Part shown: positions 23,396 to 33,180 of the stretch, piece by piece
Layout of the letters: the number at the start of each line of letters is the position of its first letter
Numbering within the stretch: position 1 is the first letter of the stretch
Source: Coprococcus comes ATCC 27758
Lineage (GTDB): Bacteria; Bacillota; Clostridia; Lachnospirales; Lachnospiraceae
Direction: 5' to 3'
Length of the DNA: 64,000 nucleotides
NCBI RefSeq assembly: GCF_025149785.1
Contig: NZ_CP102277.1
Coordinates: 1,798,001-1,862,000 of the forward strand
Made by a program: the position numbers and the translations under genes
The notes under the pieces: generated by a model
Told to the model about the DNA's origin: nothing
The model's database searches: none
What the model saw: the letters and a program-made list of their open reading frames with translations, nothing else

Positions 23396-23920
23396 CTATT
23401 TTTCCCGTTTTTCTGTATTTTGCGGTTCCTCAGCTCCAGGAACGATCTTTCGGACATACTTCATGGAATTCTGCTTCCACTCACTCTTCTGAAAAGCCTG
23501 GAAAAAGGTATCCACGACAAAAATTGCAAGAGAGATCACGCCTGCGATCTCCAATGTCTGGATCAGATAAAATTCGGACATCGCCTCGTTCCCGTCGATC
23601 AGATAATGAACCGTCTGGTACATCCCGTTCCCGGGAACAGTCGGAAGAACCCCGGCAATCAGAAACAACGTAACCGGTGTCTTATAAACTCTCGCAAAAA
23701 TATGCGAAACAACCGCAGCTGCAACTGCTGAATATAAAGATGCCATCATATCTCCCCTGCCAAAATGTATTGCAAGCAGATAAACAAATCCACCAATTGC
23801 TCCTACAATACCAGCCTGAAGAACAAAGCGGCGCGGAACCTGAAGGAGAACCGCAAAACTGTAAATAGACAAAAACGCTCCAAATACCCGGATGATCATT
23901 TCAAAAACAGTACTGTTCAT
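23396..23920 (-). CDS. Threonine/serine exporter, small subunit (ThrE C-terminal type, DUF3815)
   Basis: 174 residues with four to five hydrophobic helices and the family motif LFLIAGVLPTVPGNGMYQT. In many Firmicutes the ThrE exporter is split into this small subunit and a DUF1212 subunit, here the gene 18 bases upstream. Together they would export threonine and serine, or related small metabolites. C-terminal tail is cytoplasmic and charged. Confidence 0.85.
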   Translation of the reverse strand: MNSTVFEMIIRVFGAFLSIYSFAVLLQVPRRFVLQAGIVGAIGGFVYLLAIHFGRGDMMASLYSAVAAAVVSHIFARVYKTPVTLFLIAGVLPTVPGNGMYQTVHYLIDGNEAMSEFYLIQTLEIAGVISLAIFVVDTFFQAFQKSEWKQNSMKYVRKIVPGAEEPQNTEKREK

Positions 23921-23938
23921 TTTTTGCTCTCCTTCCTG

Positions 23939-24700
23939 CTAAAAAATCTTTGCGCAAAGCGCCAGCCCAATACCAATTCCAATTGCAATCCCAAGTGCTT
24001 TTAAGAAAGCTTCCATCACTCTTGCACCACCGGAAAGATAATCCCCCCGCAAGGTATCCCTGACAGCATTGGTGATTGCCATTCCCGGTACAAGAGGCAT
24101 GAAACTTCCTATCATAACAGTATCCATATTCATCTGATCACCCAGACCTTCTTTTAGAAGGCAGCAGGCAAATGCAACACCAAATCCTGCGAAAATATCT
24201 TGAATAAATGGGTGAAATTTCAGATCCTGTCCCGCTGATACAAAGGCAACAAGAAAAAGTCCTACAATGATGGCTGCCCCGGTATCTGCAATGGATCCAC
24301 CAAAAAAAATTGTAAATCCCACACCAACCCCCATCATTGCCAGGTTGGTTGTCTTGCGGCTGAACTCGAACTGTTTTAACGTCGAAAGCTTCTCATATGC
24401 CTGCTCTAGTGTCAGATCATCTCCACAATACTGCCTGGAAATCTCATTAACATCTACGACGAGCTTTAGATTGGTATCCCGTTCTTCTACTCTCTTTGTA
24501 ACAGTAACTGCCTTTTCGTTCTCCAGTTTGATCGTCGCGGAAATTCCGGTCATGATCACCAGAACTTCTGCCATCTCGATGTGATCCGCCGTCTTCAGTA
24601 TATGATGCATGGTATCTTCCACACGATACGTTTCCGCTCCGCTTCGCAGCATTATTTCACCGGCAAGCATCGCCGTTTTCAGTAATAATTGCGTATCCAT
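23939..24700 (-). CDS. Threonine/serine exporter, large subunit (ThrE N-terminal type, DUF1212)
   Basis: 253 residues. Soluble N-terminal part with AGEIMLRSGAETYRVEDTMH (family signature), then about five membrane helices with LMPLVPGMAITNAVRDTLRGDYLSGGARV. Pairs with the DUF3815 subunit downstream. Start ATG at 24700 after GAGAGGGAG. No regulator seen. Confidence 0.9.
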   Translation of the reverse strand: MDTQLLLKTAMLAGEIMLRSGAETYRVEDTMHHILKTADHIEMAEVLVIMTGISATIKLENEKAVTVTKRVEERDTNLKLVVDVNEISRQYCGDDLTLEQAYEKLSTLKQFEFSRKTTNLAMMGVGVGFTIFFGGSIADTGAAIIVGLFLVAFVSAGQDLKFHPFIQDIFAGFGVAFACCLLKEGLGDQMNMDTVMIGSFMPLVPGMAITNAVRDTLRGDYLSGGARVMEAFLKALGIAIGIGIGLALCAKIF

Positions 24701-24866
24701 GACTTTCTCCCTCTCACTTTTTCGGATTTATAACTGTCATGATACTATTTCCTATTCTAAAAATCAACCAAAAATTTTTCGTACACAAAACAGTACAATC
24801 ATTACCGTTCACAGTATCTGTGACAAATAATGTATAATCTTTCTGCAAAAACAGTTTTTCGCAAGG

Positions 24867-24899
24867 AAAAAGGCTTCCCGGTCTTATGACCGGAAAGCC
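24867..24899 (-). terminator. Terminator of the glycine reductase operon
   Basis: Stem GGCTTTCCGGTC / GACCGGGAAGCC on the minus strand with an ATAA loop, followed by CTTTTTCC. It lies about 50 bases after the grdD stop codon. Confidence 0.85.
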
Positions 24900-24946
24900 C
24901 ATCTTCCTGAATTAGAGTGAGAGTGTTTATAAAAAGGCAGATTTTA

Positions 24947-26101
24947 TTAGTTAATATATCCGCTCTTTTTCAGTTCTTCCTCAGCTTTTGCGAGGTTTGC
25001 GTCTGATACACGGATGATTGGTCCGGTGCATCCCATTCCGCTTTCTGCGTAAATACCGAGTTTCCACAGTACTTTAACTGCGTCTTCCAGATCCATAACT
25101 TCAATACCTGGAATCTGTGCTGTAACGACTTCCTTCGGTGGCTCTTTTACTTCTTCTTCAGCCGCTGCCGGTTTCTGAGAAGCTTTGTGCTCATCAAGGA
25201 TTTCTTTTAATCCAGCTTTCTTAACAGCTGCAAATTCTTCTTTCGCTACTTCAAATACTTTTCCTCTTACCAGCTGTGCTGCGTAACGGATTGCATTTGC
25301 GATAACCGGTGCTCCGGATGCTCTGGATACGATCATGACAAGCTGTTCATATCCTTCTCCGATTCCTGGTCCATATCCAAATCCTGTAGCTTCAAAGCTT
25401 CCGCCTGTTGTGAAAGAAGAAAGCATTTTCACCATGATATTTCCTGTGAGGGAATCTGTTACCATGATGTCCGGGGATGCCTGAAGGACGTCATTTCCTC
25501 TCATAACGCATCCGCCATCTGCTCTTCCTGATTCTGCAAATTCGATCGGATACCCGTTCTCCTGCAGTTTCTTCAGAGCTTTCTCTGTCTGACGTGCACC
25601 GTCTACATTCAGGATACCAACGGTCGGATTCTTCTTGCCACAAGCTTTTGCAGCGATGATTCCGTAGATCGCATTTTTGATCATTCCTTCAATACGGTCT
25701 GTGCTGGATGTTCCTGTTGTATTAGCGATGAACATTTCTTTTGCAGTTGCCGGTGTTACACAGCGTCCTACTGTAGATACACCGATCGGGAATGGGAAGT
25801 GCATGGTTACTGCTGCATCTACTTCTCCATTCTTCAGCATTTCTTCCATCTTATCATGACCTTCTTCATCGTTAGCCACTTTAACAGTTGTAACGCCTTC
25901 TGCTTCTAATGTTCCGATATAATATACATCAATTCCGTCTTTTGCCGCTTCAATTGCCGCTGCCATAGAGTTTTCTTCTCCATGTTCGCTTCCCATTCCG
26001 GTCAGTGCAACTTTCGGGCGCTTTCCGAAGCTTCCTGTCTCCAGTCCCTGCGCCATCTCCATAAAGGTGTCGGCAATCATTCTTTCAATACTATTTGCCA
26101 T
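24947..26101 (-). CDS. grdD: Glycine reductase protein C, small (alpha) subunit GrdD
   Basis: 384 residues, PlsX/phosphotransacetylase-like fold (IPR family of GrdD). Segments such as PKVALTGMGSEHGEENSMAA, YYIGTLEAEGVTTVKV, FPFPIGVSTVGRCVTP and ATGFGYGPGIGEGYEQLVMI match the subunit. With GrdC it takes the acetyl group from the GrdA carboxymethyl-selenoether chemistry and releases acetyl phosphate, used for ATP synthesis. Last gene of the operon, 18 bases after grdC. A Pro/Glu/Ala-rich linker near 305-325 is a feature of this copy. Confidence 0.9.
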   Translation of the reverse strand: MANSIERMIADTFMEMAQGLETGSFGKRPKVALTGMGSEHGEENSMAAAIEAAKDGIDVYYIGTLEAEGVTTVKVANDEEGHDKMEEMLKNGEVDAAVTMHFPFPIGVSTVGRCVTPATAKEMFIANTTGTSSTDRIEGMIKNAIYGIIAAKACGKKNPTVGILNVDGARQTEKALKKLQENGYPIEFAESGRADGGCVMRGNDVLQASPDIMVTDSLTGNIMVKMLSSFTTGGSFEATGFGYGPGIGEGYEQLVMIVSRASGAPVIANAIRYAAQLVRGKVFEVAKEEFAAVKKAGLKEILDEHKASQKPAAAEEEVKEPPKEVVTAQIPGIEVMDLEDAVKVLWKLGIYAESGMGCTGPIIRVSDANLAKAEEELKKSGYIN

Positions 26102-26119
26102 TTTGTTTGTCCACCTTTC

Positions 26120-27658
26120 TTATTCTTCTGTTGCCATGAGTGATGCTGCAAAATCTTTCATTGCTTTTGCAATCAGTCCTTTTACTTCTTCTTCTGATAC
26201 ACCACTGTTATCTTCTGCACCGGTATTTGCCTGGATTACGAAAGATACACCATCGAAGAGGTTGGTCATACGTCCAAGGAACAGACTTCCTTTTCCGATG
26301 ATCATGACTTTATTGATCTTTCCAGCAAGGATATCTTCTCTTGCAAATCCAATGTACGGTACACCTGAAGGAATATGTCCCTGAGTCGGAGCCCATCCTG
26401 TCAGTCCGTGTTCTCCTGCGAAGCTTGCAAGTTCTTTTCTGTCAAGTTCGCCTCTCTTAACTGCGAGAGCTGCGATCATCTTGTAGTTAGCAAGCGGTAC
26501 ATCTCCGGCTCCTGCCGGTTTTGTGATATCCGGGTTCTGCATTTCCGGAGAGAATTTATCGATATCTGTGATCTTAAGTCCTGCTCTTTCCAGTGGATCA
26601 GCTACAAGGCTTCCGATTACGTTCTGCGGAGCACTTCCTGTTCCTACTGTATGGCGTCCAAGGATATCCAGGTTGATTTCCGGGTTTACACCATCGTTTT
26701 CTGCGATGATTACACAGAATCCGCCAAGGCAGTCTTCCAGGATCGGAAGACCTTTCTTTACATGGTCTTTACCGTTCATACCAAGTTTTGCTGTACAACC
26801 ACCAGCTGTTACAGCTACACATTTGTATGCGCCTGATTTTACGAGAGCTGCTGCTTCGATCAGTGCGTGAGATGGTCCGGCACAGAATCCACGTGAGTCA
26901 GAACCTGTTGCGTTCAAAAGTCCTGCAACTTCAGCTGCTGCTTTTGCGAAGTTACCACCGCCACGCTGGTTCATATCACCACAAGCTTCTTCTGCACAGT
27001 CGATGACATACTCAACGTCTGTCTTTTCGATTCCTGCGTTTCTTACACCATAGAGGAGGGCGAGCACACTGGATGCCTTACTCATAATGTTTTCATGCAT
27101 AACATGTGCTGAAAGGTTTGCATCAATGTCATGCGCTCTCTTTACACAGCCTACCAGTTTGTTTTCATGATACAGACCTTCAGCATGCTCTTCATTTACA
27201 AAGTGTTCGATTTCTGAGATTTCAAATCCCTCGATTACTTTTTCTACGATATCATCTGTGATGATCGGATCTGCTGCAAATTTTTCTTTTGTAGCTGCTA
27301 CAAATCCTTTTTCAAGCATAACAACTTCGAACATGTCGCATGCCTGAGCTAAAAGAAGGAATTCGTCTTCCGGCATGATCTCACCGTATTTTCCGTAACG
27401 CTCTGCACCTTCTTTTACTTTATCGTAGTAAGGAAATTCAACCTGGGCAAGGTCGTCCGGTGTTGCATTTCCGATATATACCTGATTCGGCCAATAATTT
27501 ACACATGTATCATATGACCGAAGATGATCTCTAAGTTCTTTTAAATATTCTGATTCCGGATTAACAACTCTTTCTGTTGTCTGTGTTGTTCCGTTGTAAA
27601 CTACCATTTCCGGGGTATGTACGAGTACATATCCTGCTCCTTTAATTACACTGTTCAT
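26120..27658 (-). CDS. grdC: Glycine reductase protein C, large (beta) subunit GrdC
   Basis: 512 residues, thiolase/FabH-like fold. Start at 27658 (MNSVIKGAGYVLVHTPEMVV) is chosen for its AAAGGTGG site. Contains CAGPSHALIEAAALVKSGAY (active cysteine region), AVTAGGCTAKLGMNGKDHVK, LGRHTVGTGSAPQNVIGSLV and ITKPAGAGDVPLANYK. Forms the thioester acetyl-enzyme in protein C with GrdD. The ~290 bases before it contain a hairpin that may partly terminate transcription after grdA. Confidence 0.92.
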   Translation of the reverse strand: MNSVIKGAGYVLVHTPEMVVYNGTTQTTERVVNPESEYLKELRDHLRSYDTCVNYWPNQVYIGNATPDDLAQVEFPYYDKVKEGAERYGKYGEIMPEDEFLLLAQACDMFEVVMLEKGFVAATKEKFAADPIITDDIVEKVIEGFEISEIEHFVNEEHAEGLYHENKLVGCVKRAHDIDANLSAHVMHENIMSKASSVLALLYGVRNAGIEKTDVEYVIDCAEEACGDMNQRGGGNFAKAAAEVAGLLNATGSDSRGFCAGPSHALIEAAALVKSGAYKCVAVTAGGCTAKLGMNGKDHVKKGLPILEDCLGGFCVIIAENDGVNPEINLDILGRHTVGTGSAPQNVIGSLVADPLERAGLKITDIDKFSPEMQNPDITKPAGAGDVPLANYKMIAALAVKRGELDRKELASFAGEHGLTGWAPTQGHIPSGVPYIGFAREDILAGKINKVMIIGKGSLFLGRMTNLFDGVSFVIQANTGAEDNSGVSEEEVKGLIAKAMKDFAASLMATEE

Positions 27659-27877
27659 CGCTGGTTTCCACCTTTCCTGACATTCTCTTTTTACGAGTGT
27701 CACCATCATTCATTTCTCCGTGATATGCGCGTATAATCTACCTGTCCTGATTTAAAAGATTTTGGGCAGAATGCGCTAAACAAGCTTTTATCAGAAGCGC
27801 ATCACTGGCACGCTTCCGAGATGCTAGGCAATTCACTAATGCAATACCAGCATGTTCCCGATATGCCTGGCAATAAA

Positions 27878-27907
27878 ACAGGCGACAGGAAGAATCCTGC
27901 CGCCTGT
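27878..27907 (-). terminator. Hairpin between grdA and grdC (partial terminator)
   Basis: Minus-strand stem ACAGGCGGCAGGA / TCCTGTCGCCTGT (one G.T/mismatch region) followed by TTTTATTG, about 50 bases after grdA. It could end part of the transcripts so that grdA is made in excess over grdC/grdD, or protect mRNA ends. The remaining ~220 bases up to grdC hold no gene that I can support. Confidence 0.6.
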
Positions 27908-27954
27908 ACCTCTATCTCAGATATTCCGCTTCGAAGGATAAATCCCTCTTTATC

Positions 27955-28428
27955 TTAGAGGTATTTGCAATATTCGTTGCGGATTGCTGACATTTCGTCT
28001 ACGATATCATCAACATCAAGGACCATTTCCATCATGCCTACCTGTTCATCGTAAACAGCCGGGTCAAATTCTTTTTTTAACTCTGGTTCACATACGTGAT
28101 AAGTTGTGAGTCCAAGCTGGACCCCTGTCAACGGACCTGCGAATGTCGGGTCTCCTGCTGTAACGGTTTCTGCAGCAAGTCCTGCTGCTTCTCCTTCAGC
28201 TGCGCCTACGATTACGACTACGTTTTCCGGGCCGTACTCCTCAGCAAATTCTTTTACCCTTTTCTGATTCTCCAGATCCATTGCGCCTGCGCTAGTTCAG
28301 ACGAAACATTCTGTTGAAGAAAAAACTACATCTCCGCCAGCTGTCTTAACGCATTCTGCGATTGCTGGTCCCGGTACACCGTCACGGTCACCGATAATAA
28401 CAACTTTTTTATCTTTTAAAATTGCCAT
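27955..28428 (-). CDS. grdA: Glycine reductase selenoprotein A (GrdA), selenocysteine at codon 44
   Basis: 157 residues, read through an in-frame TGA at 28297-28299 (minus strand). N-terminal part [20 protein letters not shown] ... STECFV, then U, then [20 protein letters not shown]; this is the conserved GrdA redox centre CxxU (Cys41? within ECFV-U). Start ATG at 28428 after a GGAGG-type site. GrdA carries the carboxymethyl group as Se-carboxymethyl-selenocysteine from GrdB to GrdC/D and is re-reduced by thioredoxin. Translation needs SelB, tRNA-Sec and a downstream SECIS hairpin; these factors are not in the window. Confidence 0.95.
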
Positions 28429-28561
28429 GATGTCTTTTCCTCCTTCCTTTCTTTTAAAATTTTGTTTTGATAATAGTTTTACACGCTTTACGCGATTATA
28501 TATTGTGAGCACACAGCCGGATCTCTGCCGGCTGTGCGCGGCTCACCTAATTAAATAATGA

Positions 28562-28879
28562 TTAGATATATTTCTTAATCATTGCTTCGATGCTTTCCTG
28601 TGTAGCATCGTCTTTTACTACTTCTTCAACTTTTTCGCCATCTTTGTAAATAGCCATAACCGGAAGTCCAAGGATCTTCTGTCCGATAGCAAGACGACGA
28701 GCTTTTGTTGTATTCAGAGATGTGAATTTGATCTTATCTCCGTATTTATCTGCCATTTCGTGTACGAACGGCATCAGAGCCTGGCACGGAACACATCCAT
28801 CACCAAAGAAATCTACGAATACATAACCTTCTGCTTTTAAGACTTCGTCTTCGAATGTTTTCTTATCTACTTCTAACAT
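28562..28879 (-). CDS. trxA: Thioredoxin of the glycine reductase operon
   Basis: 105 residues, with the active site GCVPC (Cys29, Cys32) instead of the usual WCGPC. That motif is known for thioredoxins tied to glycine reductase in amino-acid-fermenting clostridia. ATG at 28879 is chosen for its GAGGAGG site. It passes electrons from TrxB to GrdA. Lies between trxB and grdA. Confidence 0.92.
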   Translation of the reverse strand: MLEVDKKTFEDEVLKAEGYVFVDFFGDGCVPCQALMPFVHEMADKYGDKIKFTSLNTTKARRLAIGQKILGLPVMAIYKDGEKVEEVVKDDATQESIEAMIKKYI

Positions 28880-28915
28880 GTCAAATGTCCTCCTCACTCT
28901 ATTAAAAAGTGTTTA

Positions 28916-29863
28916 TTATTTTAATTCGTTAATATACTTTTCTGCCTGTGTAGCTGCGATTGCTCCATCAGCTGCAGCTGTAACAACCTGTCTTAAGCTC
29001 TTAACGCGGATATCGCCTGCTGCGAATACGCCTGGGATATTAGTGTGCATATCTGCATCTGTCGGAATATATCCTCTTTCATCCATCTCAAGGCCTGTTC
29101 CTTCATAGATCTTTGAGTTTGGAAGTGTTCCGATAAATCCGAATACACCAAACATTCCGTCATCTTCATCAGCTACGATCTTAGTGAGTTCACCTGTTTT
29201 CACATTTTTAACAGTCATCTCAGAAAGGATTCCGTCACCGCCAACTTCTTCTACAACCGTATCCCACATAAAGTGAAGTTTTTCGTTCTTGAAAGCTTTT
29301 TCCTGGATGGATTTTGCTGCACGAAGCTCATCACGTCTGTGAATAATGGTAACTTTTCTTGCAAATTTTGTAAGGTACATAGCTTCTTCTACAGCAGAGT
29401 CTCCTCCACCTACTACGTATACTTCAAAATCTTCAAAGAAGTTTGCATCACAGGTAGCGCAGTAAGAAACGCCCTTGCCCATGAACTCTTTTTCGCCTTT
29501 GCATCCGATCGGTCTTGCAAAAGCTCCGGTTGCGATGATAACCGTCTTTGACTGATATTCAGCCTTCGCACTCTTCAGTACTTTGATATCGCCGTCCAGG
29601 TGTACTTCGTTAATTACATCTGAGGCTCTCTCAACGCCGAATTTTTCACACTGCTGTGTCATTCTTGCGATAAGAGAAGGACCGCTTTCCCCTTCTACGA
29701 TCTGTCCAGGATAATTTTCGATGTCATCTGTGATTGCGATCTGTCCGCCATCTTTACCTTTCTCAATAACCAGTGTTGAAAGACGGCTTCTTCCTGCGTA
29801 CAGACCTGCAGCTAAGCCTGCAGGTCCCGCACCCAGGACGATCACGTCATAAACTTTGCTCAT
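28916..29863 (-). CDS. trxB: Thioredoxin reductase
   Basis: 315 residues. FAD site VLGAGPAGLAAGLYAGRS (9-26), redox-active CATC (135-138), NAD(P) site VVGGGDSAVEEAMYLT and C-terminal GVFAAGDIRVKSLRQVVTAA. Moves electrons from NADPH (or NADH) to the operon's thioredoxin for glycine reduction. GGAGA site before the ATG. Confidence 0.95.
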   Translation of the reverse strand: MSKVYDVIVLGAGPAGLAAGLYAGRSRLSTLVIEKGKDGGQIAITDDIENYPGQIVEGESGPSLIARMTQQCEKFGVERASDVINEVHLDGDIKVLKSAKAEYQSKTVIIATGAFARPIGCKGEKEFMGKGVSYCATCDANFFEDFEVYVVGGGDSAVEEAMYLTKFARKVTIIHRRDELRAAKSIQEKAFKNEKLHFMWDTVVEEVGGDGILSEMTVKNVKTGELTKIVADEDDGMFGVFGFIGTLPNSKIYEGTGLEMDERGYIPTDADMHTNIPGVFAAGDIRVKSLRQVVTAAADGAIAATQAEKYINELK

Positions 29864-29911
29864 AACGTTCTCTCCTTTTTTAATAAAATTACATGACCTT
29901 CTAACTATGAT

Positions 29912-31225
29912 TTAGTTGTCAAAGATTGTCTGTCCGTCTACTTCTGTTGTAAGAGCTTTCAGAGCTTTTTCAACAAGACCCTTACGAAGAGCATACTCTT
30001 CATCTTTTTCAAGAGCCGGATTTCCAAGTGGATGAGGAATAGCAATCGTAGGAACGATTCTGTTCGCACCAACTGTCATGGAAATCGGAGTTACTGTACA
30101 CATATGAACTACCGGGAGTCCAGCTGCTTCAATTGCTTTTACCATTGTTGCACCGCAACGTGTACAGGTACCTCAAGTAGAGGTCATGATAACTGCGTCA
30201 ACACCGTCTGCTATAAGTTTCTGAGCATATTCCTCAGCGAAAGCTTTTGCAGAAGCTACGGCTGTACCGTTACCAACCGTTGTATAGAATTTGTTGTGAA
30301 GTTTTCCGATAACGCCTTCTTTTTCGAATTCACGCATAACGTCTACAGGAAGTACACGGTCTGGATCTTCGTTTGCATATACCGGGTCATATCCACCATG
30401 AGCTGTTTCGTATGTCTCTTCTGTAAGATCCATAACACCTGTGATGTCATATTCTCCGTAATGTGAGGCATTTGAACTTTCGATGTGGTCCGGATTTCCT
30501 TTCGGAACGATTCCACCTGAAGTACAAAGTGCGATTGTAGCCTTGCTAAGATCTTTGATAGCTGGCTGTGGATCAACACGGTCGAATGTTGGCATTGGAT
30601 ACTCTGTCTCAAACGGCTTGTCTGCCAGTTTCTTAAGGAGCATCTTAACAGCTCTCTTAGATCCACGTTCTTTTTCGAAGAAGTTTACACGAACTCCGTT
30701 CGGCATGTAACCTTCCTGGCAAGAAGCACCGATTTTTTCGCCTTTAGCGATCTTAAGAGCAAGAGGAGCAAGTTTCTTAACTGCGTCTCTCATACCAGCT
30801 GCACTGTTCTTTGTAGATACTGTGTAAACTTTGTTCTTGAACATATCAGCACCTGGGTTTTCAACGTACATACCAGTTACTGCCGGGATTCCGAGTTCTT
30901 CCTGTACTGCATCACAGATAGTTCCGCATGCAACACCGTAACGTCCAGCATTGAAAGCAGGTCCAGCGATGAAGATATCAGGATTCTGGCTCTTAACCAT
31001 TTCAAGAATATCAGCTTTTGCTTTGTCAAGGTTTTCATTGAAGTAAGAGTCACCGCAAACGATTGTAGCTATGATCTCTGCTTCTTCTCCAAACTGCTGT
31101 GTCAGAGCCTGTCCAGGTCCAACGATTTCGCCTACGCGAAGTTCAGCAGGATAATCAGCTTTTTCTTCTCCACCAATCTGAGCGAAGAACTGATTGATAT
31201 AATGTACAACTTTAATTTTACTCAT
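29912..31225 (-). CDS. grdB: Glycine reductase selenoprotein B (GrdB), selenocysteine at codon 351
   Basis: 437 residues including an in-frame TGA at 30173-30175 read as selenocysteine: VIMTST-U-GTCTRCGATMVK, the UxxCxxC centre of GrdB. Without read-through the gene would appear as two ORFs. Start ATG at 31225 has GGAGG 11 bases upstream. A 5-bp hairpin GTTGC-GGT-GCAAC starts 13 bases after the UGA, where bacterial SECIS loops occur. GrdB takes glycine from the pyruvoyl Schiff base on GrdE and cleaves it reductively to ammonia and a carboxymethyl group on selenium. Confidence 0.95.
30147..30175 (-). promoter_or_regulatory. Selenocysteine UGA and putative SECIS hairpin in grdB
   Basis: TGA at 30173-30175, spacer of 13 bases, then stem GTTGC (30155-30159) / GCAAC (30147-30151) with loop GGT. 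Position and GU-containing loop agree with bacterial SECIS elements bound by SelB. Confidence 0.6.
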
Positions 31226-31245
31226 TATCTTTACGTCCTCCATTC

Positions 31246-32526
31246 CTAGCGTGCACTCAGATATCCAAATCCGGTTTCATTTGTAGCACCGGTAATGGCC
31301 TGAATTTCAACTTCGATTGTTCCATCTTCACGACGAGAATGTTCATTACCACCAGCAATGGTTGTAACAAAATCTTCTGTTCCGATTACTTTATCCATCT
31401 TAGGAAGTACGATTACCTGGTTAGCATTTCCACCGGTTACAACTGCGTCTGCAGCCGGATCAGCATCTGCCAGTGACTGAGATTTTCCGTCACGTCCGGC
31501 ATATTCGTCTGTAATGATTACAGTCTTAACGCCTTCAGCTTCGATCTTCTTGCAGTTCATGATAAGGTCAGTATCCGGGTTACCGAATCCTTCCTGAGAT
31601 ACGATAACTGCATCAAGGTCTAACAGACGGCACATCTTAGCTGTCCAGTCAGATGAACGCATCTTATCAGCAAGGTATACGTTTTCGTTTGTAAGAATCT
31701 GGCAAACGAAGTTGATTGTTTTTCCGTGTTCTTCGAACAGGTCATGTACAACCGGGTTGTTTTCATGAACATATGTTGGGTTCTTATCGCAAGCGGATAC
31801 ACAGTTACCAGATACGATAGCTCCGTCCATAACTTCTGTCGGGTTCATGATTGTAGAGAGTGTTCTCTTAGCATCAACACCGTATACATATGTGTCATGG
31901 AGAAGTCCCTGGCTCTGAAGCATCTGTACATAAGCAACTCTCGGAAGGTTCGGGAATTTTTCTTTTCCTTCCATGATTCCGTATGTCTCATATGTCTTTG
32001 TCTCGTCTGGTGTGAGTTCACGAGCAAGTTCTCCAAGGTAAACTGCTACTCTGAATCCAGCAAGACGAACAGCTTTTTCATATTCATGCTGTTTGATTCC
32101 TTCAACTGGTTCGCAAACAACTACTAAGTTGTTAAGTTTAGAAAATGGTGTATATTCTGCACCCGGGCCAGACATATCGATGATACCTTCCTGGAATCCC
32201 ACGATCTTACCAGCTGTTACAACAGCCATTCCTTTTAATGCATATGTCTTACCACTACCTACAGTGTCAACTTTTGCGATAACGCCTGGGAAGACTCCCC
32301 CTCTTCCTTCAACTTTAACACGTGGTTCAATAACATCTTTAACCGGAGTGATACGAACGCTTTCACCTGGTTTTGCGATATCAAATTTAACACCTTTGAT
32401 TTTTTCGTCCTCAAGAACGATTGCCTTTACAGCTTCTTCGTCAACATAAAGAACACCATTTTCGATCTTTGATTCAGATGCGAACTGAATGTCGTTAATA
32501 AAAATGTGACCTACTTCTAATTTCAC
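31246..32526 (-). CDS. grdE: Glycine reductase component B proprotein GrdE
   Basis: 426 residues. GrdE is cleaved at an internal cysteine to give two chains, the C-terminal one capped by a pyruvoyl group that binds glycine as a Schiff base. The cleavage sequence IVSGN-CVSACDKNP is present with Cys242, the position known in clostridial GrdE. N-terminal segments MKLEVGHIFINDIQFASES, EGRGGVFPGVIAKVDTVGSGKTYALKGMAV fit the family. Lies 20 bases upstream of grdB. Forms protein B with GrdB. Confidence 0.95.
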   Translation of the reverse strand: MKLEVGHIFINDIQFASESKIENGVLYVDEEAVKAIVLEDEKIKGVKFDIAKPGESVRITPVKDVIEPRVKVEGRGGVFPGVIAKVDTVGSGKTYALKGMAVVTAGKIVGFQEGIIDMSGPGAEYTPFSKLNNLVVVCEPVEGIKQHEYEKAVRLAGFRVAVYLGELARELTPDETKTYETYGIMEGKEKFPNLPRVAYVQMLQSQGLLHDTYVYGVDAKRTLSTIMNPTEVMDGAIVSGNCVSACDKNPTYVHENNPVVHDLFEEHGKTINFVCQILTNENVYLADKMRSSDWTAKMCRLLDLDAVIVSQEGFGNPDTDLIMNCKKIEAEGVKTVIITDEYAGRDGKSQSLADADPAADAVVTGGNANQVIVLPKMDKVIGTEDFVTTIAGGNEHSRREDGTIEVEIQAITGATNETGFGYLSAR

Positions 32527-32605
32527 TGTAAATTCCCTCCTTTTTTGAATGTGTTTGTTATATGCTCAAAAGTACACTAAACCGCATGTACTTCTACAGC
32601 CTTTT

Positions 32606-32992
32606 TTAGCGCCAGCTTTCTGCTGACGGCAGAGCACTTGAGATCAATGTGTAATCTACAAGCTGAAAGTCTGCATAAACTTGAGGTTTATAAAGATCAG
32701 ACTTAAACTGAAATTTACCGCACGCCTGAATAGCGCTTGCAATGATCTGCATCGCCTGTGCATCCAGGCCTTCCGGCGTTTCCGAGAGCATAACCGACTT
32801 ATATGGAGTCTCATTCGGTTTTACGCTTCCGGACAGCGGATGTGTCAAAAGTCGGTATCCCTGGAAGATCATCTTCTGAACTTTTTTAAGTGTGTCCTCA
32901 TAAGAAAGTTCTTCGTATTCCACATGATAATCTTCCCCCAGTTTTTCTTTTACCAGTGGATTATTTGTGATAATCATAAATCCAGTATTCAT
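32606..32992 (-). CDS. grdX: GrdX family protein
   Basis: 128 residues: MNTGFMIITNNPLVKEKLGE, GYRLLTHPLSGSVKPNETPY and LDAQAMQIIASAIQACGKFQ match GrdX, a small conserved protein encoded at the head of glycine reductase operons. Function unknown. First coding gene after the glycine riboswitch, so its expression should follow glycine level. Confidence 0.92.
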   Translation of the reverse strand: MNTGFMIITNNPLVKEKLGEDYHVEYEELSYEDTLKKVQKMIFQGYRLLTHPLSGSVKPNETPYKSVMLSETPEGLDAQAMQIIASAIQACGKFQFKSDLYKPQVYADFQLVDYTLISSALPSAESWR

Positions 32993-33091
32993 AGCCGCTT
33001 CTTCCTTTCGTCCCCTGTCCGTTTATGCGGTCTTTTTTGACTCCCTGTGTCTGAAATACTCCAGATAATTTTTTAACATATATCTGGTATC

Positions 33092-33134
33092 AAAAAAGGA
33101 CGCCAAAACAACTTCTCTGTTTTAAACGTCCTTT
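33092..33134 (-). terminator. Riboswitch-controlled terminator
   Basis: Minus-strand stem AAAGGACG...AAAACA / TGTTTT...CGTCCTTT with T run TTTTTT, between the glycine aptamer and grdX. It is the off-state hairpin of the expression platform. Confidence 0.85.
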
Positions 33135-33180
33135 CTGTCTCCTTGTAAATTCGGTAATTCCGGATTCAGAGTGTAGTACC

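Noticed and set aside
16152-24700. Second prophage or genomic island
   Set aside because: The genes are ordinary host functions (gltX, exporter, helicase) with no integrase or att-like repeats.
24714-24902. 62-aa minus ORF between grdD and the exporter gene
   Set aside because: Includes the operon terminator and AT-rich spacer, has no ribosome site, and no protein-like domain.
28297-28512. grdA appearing as two separate ORFs with a stop between
   Set aside because: The stop is TGA in the conserved GrdA motif [15 protein letters not shown]; it is a selenocysteine codon, not a frameshift or pseudogene.
29912-31243. grdB appearing as two ORFs
   Set aside because: The break is a TGA in the GrdB motif TST-U-GTCTRC with a hairpin downstream; one selenoprotein gene.
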